Part shown: positions 33,138 to 38,198 of the stretch, in pieces
How positions within the stretch are numbered: the first letter of the stretch is position 1
Layout of the letters: each line of letters opens with the position of its first letter
Assembly (NCBI GenBank): GCA_041667115.1
Contig: JBAYFO010000034.1
Span: forward strand, 1 to 38,198
DNA from: UBA1563 sp041667115
Lineage (GTDB): Bacteria > Bacteroidota > Ignavibacteria > Ignavibacteriales > Ignavibacteriaceae
DNA length: 38,198 nt
Reading direction: 5' to 3'
Translations under genes and position numbers: made by a program
Notes under the pieces: generated by a model
The model's input: only the letters and a program-made list of their open reading frames with translations
Databases searched by the model: none
Told to the model about the DNA's origin: nothing

Positions 33138-35555
33138 ATGAAGTTAACATTCTTGGAAAATCTGTCCGTAAAGGGGAAAATATTCACACTTGTAGGTTCA
33201 GTATTTGTCCTACTTGGAATTTTTTTGATATTCCAGTTAAATGAACTGTCCGCATTGAAGGAGAAGGATGATGTTAGCAACATTAATATAGCAATGCTCG
33301 AAGCACGGCGAAGTGAAAAAGACTTTCTTGCTAGAAGAGACCTTTCTTATGCTGTTAAAGTCAATTCAGCTATCGCGAAATTAGATTCTATTGCAACGCT
33401 CTATAAGAATGAAGAGAATGGCAAAGCAATATATGATTTAACAATTGGCTACGAGAAAACCTTTAATAATATTGTAGAATTGGTTAAGGTTAGAGGGCTG
33501 GATGAAAAATCAGGCGCTGAAGGAAAACTCCGGGAAAGTGTTCATGCTCTCGAAGCTCTTATCAATAGTGGTAACGATAAAACATTGATGGCAGACATGC
33601 TAATGTGCCGCAGACACGAAAAAGATTTCTTCTTACGCGAAGATGAAAAATATATCAATCAAAATAGAGAAGCGGTTGCTGCATTACGCGCTCATACCGA
33701 AAATTCTTCGCTCCCGGTTGCTACCAAAGGAGAGGCAAATTCATTAATAGATAGTTACCAGGAGAATTTTGCTACAGCATCAAAAGCCATTCTTGATGTA
33801 AATAAAGAAGCTGAATATATGCGTGGAGAAGTTCACAAAATTGAGCCCCTGATAGAAACAATGATTGTGGAGATAAAGGCAACTGCTTCTACAGCTTCAA
33901 AACTAAAAATGCTAATGATGTTTATCTCCTTAGCCGCAAGTATTTTTATAGCGTATTACATTGCCAAAATAATCACTAGATCAATGAATCAACTTATCGG
34001 AGCAGCAAATAAAATTGCGGCAGGAGATTATTCGGTTCAAGTAGAGATTAATTCAAAAGATGAATTCGGGACTCTTGCAAAAACCTTTAATATCATGGTC
34101 GAAAAGATAGAAGTACAGATTAAGTATCTCGACAATCTGCCCACTCCTGTTATGATCATAGATAAAGAATATAATGTTACATATATGAATAAAATGGGAG
34201 CCCAGGTAGTAGGAAAAACACAAGAGGGATGTGCAAGCCAGAAATGTTACAATTTATTTAAGACAGAGCATTGCAACACACCGGAATGCCGCGTTCGGCA
34301 GGCAATGGAACAAAAATCGATTCGAAACGGAGAAACTGTTGCAAGACCACAAGGAAAAGATATTCAAATTATGTACACAGGCGCTCCTGTAATGGATCGT
34401 GCTGGGAATCTTGTTGGCGCTTTAGAATATGTTGCCGATATCTCTGAAAATAAAGAAGCACAAAATTATCTGGCAAGATGTACAAACACACTCTTGGAAG
34501 AGATGAACAAATTTGCTGAAGGTGATTTAACTGTTGAAGTAATTCCTGAAAAAGAGAATGATGATATCGGTAAACTCTTTCATGGATTTAACAAATCAGT
34601 CCAAAATATTAGGGAGATTGTGGAGAGCGTAAAGGATGCAGTAGAAGCAACGGCCAGTGCAAGTACAGAAATTTCATCAAGTAGTGAAGAGATGGCTGCC
34701 GGTGCGCAAGAACAATCAGCGCAGACAACCGAAGTAGCCAGTGCTGTTGAAGAGATGACAAGAACAATTCTAGAGACATCACAAAATTCCTCAAAATCAG
34801 CCGAAGCAGCCAAAAACGCAGGTGCCATAGCAAAAGAAGGAGGCAAGGTAGTAAATCAAACCATAGAAGGGATGAATCGGATAGCCGAAGTAGTTAAGAG
34901 ATCAGCCGAAACAGTAAATGAATTAGGTAAAGGAAGTGATCAGATCGGAGAGATAGTTCAGGTGATAAACGATATAGCTGACCAAACCAACCTGCTGGCA
35001 TTAAACGCAGCAATAGAAGCCGCTAGAGCCGGTGAACAGGGCAGAGGTTTTGCTGTAGTAGCAGATGAAGTAAGAAAGTTAGCTGAAAGAACTACCAAAG
35101 CCACTAAAGAAATCGCCGTGATGATCAAACAAATACAGAAAGATACCGGCGGTGCGGTAGAGTCGATGAACAAAGGCACGGAAGAAGTAGAAAAAGGAAA
35201 AGCGTTAGCAGATAAAGCAGGCCAATCGTTAAAAGAAATAATAGTGGGTGTAGAACAGGTGTTAGATATGTCTACACAAGTAGCTGCAGCTAGTGAAGAA
35301 CAATCAAGTGCAGCGGAACAGATAAGCAAGAACATAGAAGCCATCAGCAGTGTAACGCATGAAAGCGCGGCAGGTGTACAGCAAATAGCCCGAGCAGCGG
35401 AAGACTTGAACAGATTAACCGTAAATCTACAGGAATTAACCTCACGGTTTAAAATTGATGCATCATCTTCCGATAGATCGAACGGAAACGGAAAATCTCA
35501 TACAGAAAAAAGCCATTTGGCAGTTCGCTCAAATGGAGTTTTAGCCCATCATTAA
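33138..35555 (+). CDS. methyl-accepting chemotaxis protein (HBM-like sensor, four-cysteine PAS)
   Basis: An 805-residue transmembrane chemoreceptor. A helix at about 13-33 is followed by an all-helical periplasmic domain (about 35-255) with two copies of an R-R-x-E-K-D-F motif (58-64 and 158-164), the mark of helical bimodular (HBM) sensors such as McpS. A second helix (about 256-278) and HAMP (about 279-330) lead to a PAS (about 331-438) with Cys365, 370, 379 and 384 in a C-x4-C-Y...C-x4-C pattern. Another HAMP-like segment (about 450-495) precedes the signalling domain (about 500-770). HBM receptors bind organic acids in pseudomonads; the ligand here is unknown. The signalling half is almost identical in protein to the receptor at 21270. 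It ends in the shared tail KSHLAVRSNGVLAHH. Confidence 0.93.
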   Translation: MKLTFLENLSVKGKIFTLVGSVFVLLGIFLIFQLNELSALKEKDDVSNINIAMLEARRSEKDFLARRDLSYAVKVNSAIAKLDSIATLYKNEENGKAIYDLTIGYEKTFNNIVELVKVRGLDEKSGAEGKLRESVHALEALINSGNDKTLMADMLMCRRHEKDFFLREDEKYINQNREAVAALRAHTENSSLPVATKGEANSLIDSYQENFATASKAILDVNKEAEYMRGEVHKIEPLIETMIVEIKATASTASKLKMLMMFISLAASIFIAYYIAKIITRSMNQLIGAANKIAAGDYSVQVEINSKDEFGTLAKTFNIMVEKIEVQIKYLDNLPTPVMIIDKEYNVTYMNKMGAQVVGKTQEGCASQKCYNLFKTEHCNTPECRVRQAMEQKSIRNGETVARPQGKDIQIMYTGAPVMDRAGNLVGALEYVADISENKEAQNYLARCTNTLLEEMNKFAEGDLTVEVIPEKENDDIGKLFHGFNKSVQNIREIVESVKDAVEATASASTEISSSSEEMAAGAQEQSAQTTEVASAVEEMTRTILETSQNSSKSAEAAKNAGAIAKEGGKVVNQTIEGMNRIAEVVKRSAETVNELGKGSDQIGEIVQVINDIADQTNLLALNAAIEAARAGEQGRGFAVVADEVRKLAERTTKATKEIAVMIKQIQKDTGGAVESMNKGTEEVEKGKALADKAGQSLKEIIVGVEQVLDMSTQVAAASEEQSSAAEQISKNIEAISSVTHESAAGVQQIARAAEDLNRLTVNLQELTSRFKIDASSSDRSNGNGKSHTEKSHLAVRSNGVLAHH

Positions 35556-35564
35556 TTGCTATTC

Positions 35565-35595
35565 GGAGAGACACAAAGGTGTCTCTCCTTTTTTT
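35565..35595 (+). terminator. Rho-independent terminator after the third chemoreceptor
   Basis: Ten-base stem GGAGAGACAC / GTGTCTCTCC with a four-base loop, then a run of T. It is a near copy of the terminator at 23468, including the preceding bases. Confidence 0.87.
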
Positions 35596-35632
35596 AGAAA
35601 AGAGTAAAGTTTAATTAAATAAACACAGCTCT

Positions 35633-35669
35633 TCCCGCTTAACTTCAAAAAATGCCCGTTCAATACAAA
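35633..35669 (+). repeat. conserved 37-base upstream element, copy 3
   Basis: TCCCGCTTAACTTCAAA at the left, GCCCGTTCAATACAAA at the right. The right 16 bases are identical to copy 2. It lies just before the porin-operon promoter. Confidence 0.72.
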
Positions 35670-35674
35670 ATAGT

Positions 35675-35701
35675 TAAACAGTTAACTTTTAAAAGCGATA
35701 G
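35675..35701 (+). promoter_or_regulatory. sigma-28-type promoter of the porin / binding-protein operon
   Basis: TAAA at 35675-35678, 15 bases, then AGCGATAG at 35694-35701. The CGATA core sits 42 bases from GCCCG of the upstream element. It is about 90 bases before the porin ATG. Confidence 0.6.
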
Positions 35702-35791
35702 TAATAATAAGAAATATCAAGAAAGAATTATCAAATGGAGATAATTTTTTTATCGCTAATTAATCTCAATAACAAATCAAAAAGAGGCTCT

Positions 35792-36814
35792 ATGAAAACT
35801 GTACTGTTTTTCATTCTTATTATGATAACCTTGGTATCGGCACAAGATAAACCAGATTACTCACCCAAATTATCTGGATATATTCGGGCGTTGCAGCAAA
35901 CAGATTTTTCAACAAATCAAGGGGAATTTCTCGTAAAGATGGCCCGTATTTCAATAAAGGGGAATGTTAATGAATATGCAGGCTATAGATTCCAGGTAGA
36001 TGTAACGCGTCTTGGTAAACTTACTACAACTTCTGCTACGGTTAACGGAACAAAAGTGCTAACCGGCGCTTCAGCCTCATTTTCGGATGTACTTTTAGAT
36101 GCCGAAGCTTTTATAGCGCCGGTTAAAAATCTTTCTCTCTCTTTGGGTCAATTCAAAGTTCCTTTTAGTACCGACAACCTAAGAGGCGGAGCCGATATTG
36201 ATTTCGTTAATCGCCCTTTACTTACAAACGTTGCCCCCGGGATGAGAGATGTTGGTTTCATGGGAACCTATACAATTAAGGATGGGGTTCCGGTAGAATT
36301 CAAAGCAGGAGTATTTAACGGTGCGGGACAAAACAAAACTGAGAATGATAAATCAGTAAACTATTCATTTCGCGCTACTGTTGCCCCAGTCTCAGGTGTA
36401 ACGCTTGCTGCAAACTACTATGGTGGCAAAGCATCAGGAGCAGATCTCGGCATTTATGATTTAGGATTCGATTACAAATTAGGGAAAGCTTTTGTCTCCG
36501 GAGAATTTGGACAACGAAAGACAAAAACCTCCGTATTAGAATTTAATTCCACTTCCTATTTTGTCTACGCTTTGTATGAATTCAGTTTTTCTGAAAGTCT
36601 CGTAACGGCTGTCATTCCAGCGGTTCGATATGAAAACTATGACCCCAATGGTGATCATGCTAATGATGAGATTGGGAGAGTTACAGCCGGTCTTGGATTT
36701 CAATTCGCCAAAATCAAATCCGCTCAGTTTAGGATTAACTATGAATTATTTGACTATAAAGATGGGCGAACGAATCCCAATAAATTAATCTTCGAATTAC
36801 AAACGAAATTTTAA
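35792..36814 (+). CDS. outer-membrane porin (phosphate-selective porin O/P-like)
   Basis: A 340-residue exported beta-barrel protein. A clear signal peptide (MKTVLFFILIMITLVSAQ) is followed by alternating beta strands typical of OprO/OprP-type porins: ARISIKGNVNEYAGYRFQVD, then LGQFKVPFS, FGQRK and a closing strand ending in the C-terminal aromatic residue (LQTKF). Such porins let anions or other small solutes into the periplasm. The chosen ATG (35792) has AGAGG four bases upstream and begins the signal peptide; the frame also has an ATG at 35735, but the extra 19 residues would disrupt the signal. It is first in an operon with the binding protein 38 bases downstream. Solute specificity cannot be read from the sequence. 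Confidence 0.82.
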   Translation: MKTVLFFILIMITLVSAQDKPDYSPKLSGYIRALQQTDFSTNQGEFLVKMARISIKGNVNEYAGYRFQVDVTRLGKLTTTSATVNGTKVLTGASASFSDVLLDAEAFIAPVKNLSLSLGQFKVPFSTDNLRGGADIDFVNRPLLTNVAPGMRDVGFMGTYTIKDGVPVEFKAGVFNGAGQNKTENDKSVNYSFRATVAPVSGVTLAANYYGGKASGADLGIYDLGFDYKLGKAFVSGEFGQRKTKTSVLEFNSTSYFVYALYEFSFSESLVTAVIPAVRYENYDPNGDHANDEIGRVTAGLGFQFAKIKSAQFRINYELFDYKDGRTNPNKLIFELQTKF

Positions 36815-36852
36815 TAAATAAAAACCACAATTAATAAAATAATGGAGAAAAA

Positions 36853-37704
36853 ATGTATAACCTCATAAAAAAAACACTTTTTGTCAGTTTCGTATTCTTA
36901 GTAATTGCACTCCCTCTGCAAGCTCAGGTTAAAGTTGGTATCCTCCCACGGTTGGCTCCAACAGAACTCACCAAAATGTTTACACCGCTTGCTGAACACC
37001 TTGGCAAGATGATCGGACAGCCAATCGAATTAGTAATACCCAAGGACTTTGACACCTTCAATCAGATGATGAAAGACGGAAAGTTCGATTATGCTTATGC
37101 AAACCCGAATATCTATTCAGACGCCAGAGCTGCATTGGGTGCTTCCGTAGAACCTCTAGCAATAGCCGTTGAAGGCGCTGGTGGTAAAACATTTACAGGC
37201 TGCTTTTTAGTGAAAAAAGGAAGTCCAATAAAAAAAATTGCGGATTTTAAGAACAAAAAATTAATCTTCGTAGATGAAAACTCAGCCGGTGGCTATCTCT
37301 CTCAGATTTATACAATGATGCAAACAGGATTATCAAAAAAAGATGTTACAATTCTTCCGTTTGCCAAGAAACATACTAATGTTGCTCTCGCAGTTCAGAA
37401 CGGATCGGCAGATATTGGCGGCATTAGAACAGCTGATTTTGAAAAAATCAAATCACAAGTGAATATTCCGGATGTTCAAATATTAAGTGAAAGTGCGGGA
37501 ATGCCTAATTGGCCATTTTTTAGTTTACCGAATTCGAAAAAAGATATAACAGAAAAAATCAAGAAAGCAATTCTTAGTATAAAACCAAACTCTCCTGAAG
37601 CAAAGTCAATTTTAAATGAAGCAAAATTGAGCGGTTTTTTACCGGCTTCTGATGCCGATTTTAACATAATGAGAAAAATCTCTCAATCGGCAAATTCATT
37701 TTAA
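36853..37704 (+). CDS. PhnD-like periplasmic solute-binding protein
   Basis: A 283-residue exported binding protein of the phosphate/phosphite/phosphonate (PhnD-like, type 2 periplasmic) family. A signal peptide (about 1-25, cleavage after LQAQ) precedes VGILPRLAPTELTKMFTPLA. Family landmarks are DYAYANPNIYSDAR (79-92), FTGCFLVKKGS (114-124), DENSAGGYL (141-149) and NGSADIGGIR. No permease or ATPase gene follows; the next gene is a membrane receptor. It may therefore deliver its ligand to that receptor rather than import it, as related proteins (AioX-type) do for sensor kinases (inference). Cys117 is the only cysteine in the protein and lies in a strand near the hinge. GGAG lies five bases before the ATG. 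Downstream is a 17-base imperfect hairpin. Confidence 0.87.
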   Translation: MYNLIKKTLFVSFVFLVIALPLQAQVKVGILPRLAPTELTKMFTPLAEHLGKMIGQPIELVIPKDFDTFNQMMKDGKFDYAYANPNIYSDARAALGASVEPLAIAVEGAGGKTFTGCFLVKKGSPIKKIADFKNKKLIFVDENSAGGYLSQIYTMMQTGLSKKDVTILPFAKKHTNVALAVQNGSADIGGIRTADFEKIKSQVNIPDVQILSESAGMPNWPFFSLPNSKKDITEKIKKAILSIKPNSPEAKSILNEAKLSGFLPASDADFNIMRKISQSANSF

Positions 37705-37711
37705 GCAATAA

Positions 37712-37749
37712 GGGAAAGGGAAAGGTTTTGAAAAAATCTTTCCCCTTCC
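37712..37749 (+). other. intercistronic hairpin between binding protein and receptor genes
   Basis: A long stem, GGGAAAGGTTTT against AAAATCTTTCCC with a three-base loop and extension beyond one mismatch, starts a few bases after the stop. No T tract follows directly, so it may stabilise the upstream message or partly attenuate read-through rather than terminate. Confidence 0.5.
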
Positions 37750-37782
37750 TCAAGACAAATAATTTTTAGTACGGAGCACAAA

Positions 37783-38198
37783 ATGTTTTTTTTGAAAGAA
37801 AAATTAAACAAGTCCTTAGGCATAAAACTAATATTCTTTTCAACTTTTGGAATGATAGTTATAATGAGTATTGTATTAGTTTTTCAAGCGTTTATATTGA
37901 AGAATAACTTGGCGGAAATTCAAAAGAAAAAAATTGAAAGATTAGGTAAATTAATTTCTTCCGCAAGCAGTAATCCATTACTAAGCTATGATTTTACCGC
38001 AATTGACGAATTTGCAAAAGAAATTCGAAAGGATATAGATGTTGTTGATGTTATTTTTAATAACCAAGCCGGAACAAGAGTTAATTCAGAAAAGCAAAAG
38101 GATTCGTTAACGGCAGCCGAACGAAAATTTGGTATAGAAGAAATTAAAAATACTCCTTCCCAAACTTTCGAATTTCCAATCCTTGCCGATGGAGCTAA
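37783..38198 (+). CDS. N-terminal part of a membrane sensor (chemoreceptor or kinase), cut by the right edge
   Basis: An open frame of 138 codons runs off the window. The protein starts MFFLKEKLNKSLGIKLIFF, with a transmembrane helix at about 14-38, then a periplasmic helix (AEIQKKKIERLGKLIS) and a Cache-like start (NPLLSYDFTAIDEF, then VVDVIFNNQAGTRV). This is the usual N terminus of a chemoreceptor or sensor kinase whose ligand domain is outside the membrane. It lies 78 bases after the PhnD-like gene, probably in the same operon, which suggests that the binding protein is its ligand-loaded partner. The output domain is beyond the window, so its type cannot be decided; the sigma-28-type promoter of the operon favours a chemoreceptor. 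Confidence 0.7.
   Translation, partial: MFFLKEKLNKSLGIKLIFFSTFGMIVIMSIVLVFQAFILKNNLAEIQKKKIERLGKLISSASSNPLLSYDFTAIDEFAKEIRKDIDVVDVIFNNQAGTRVNSEKQKDSLTAAERKFGIEEIKNTPSQTFEFPILADGA

Noticed and set aside
32244..35669. CRISPR array or integron attC explanation for the 37-base repeats
   Set aside because: Only three copies lie 0.8 and 2.6 kb apart with genes between them, there is no regular spacer, and each is phased to a promoter.
1..38198. tRNA, rRNA, insertion sequences or phage genes
   Set aside because: I looked through the intergenic regions and frames and saw no transposase, integrase, tRNA-like cloverleaf or rRNA segment.

Overview
The window looks like a chromosomal piece of an AT-rich, Gram-negative bacterium of the Bacteroidota/Chlorobiota group, most likely Ignavibacteriota (Ignavibacterium/Melioribacter relatives). 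The main clue is the secreted peptidase at 3938-6376. It ends in a type IX secretion sorting domain with the YPNPFNP signature that is very common in that phylum. The assignment is inferred from sequence style, not from a database search.

Layout. (1) 136-3886: a small carbohydrate/housekeeping block, with a GH13 glycosidase and a phosphoglucose isomerase in one minus-strand operon and a divergent NUDIX hydrolase. (2) 3938-6376: a secreted M14 zinc carboxypeptidase. (3) 6433-20140: 13.7 kb of minus-strand sensor kinases, five in a row. Four (15007 down to 6433) form a tight operon and the fifth is a 1605-residue hybrid kinase with seven PAS domains. None has a separate response-regulator gene beside it. 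(4) 20509-25940: CheW, a membrane chemoreceptor, and a soluble chemoreceptor fused to a ferredoxin plus [FeFe]-hydrogenase-like domain, probably a redox or H2 sensor wired to chemotaxis. (5) 26075-32718: a J-domain protein, a REC-PAS8-histidine kinase overlapping a LytTR response regulator, and a CheY-like single-domain regulator. (6) 33138-35555: a third chemoreceptor, with an HBM-like periplasmic domain and a four-cysteine PAS domain. (7) 35792-38198: a porin, a PhnD-like periplasmic binding protein without any transporter, and the start of a membrane receptor cut by the window edge.

How it fits together. Reading the intergenic DNA shows a repeated TAAA-N14/15-NNCGATAA/G promoter, the flagellar sigma-28 (FliA) pattern. 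It lies before cheW, the CheY-like gene, the third chemoreceptor (twice) and the porin/binding-protein operon. Three of these promoters also carry the same 37-base element just upstream of the -35 box at a fixed distance. The right half of the window therefore appears to be a motility/chemotaxis regulon that includes a porin and a binding protein, and the binding protein may act as a ligand-capture subunit for the truncated receptor. No cheA, cheB, cheR or flagellar structural gene is present, so the core machinery must lie elsewhere.

The three chemoreceptors are paralogues. They share a HAMP-like/signalling module and a conserved C-terminal tail. Two share a near-identical terminator and the third has a decayed version of it.
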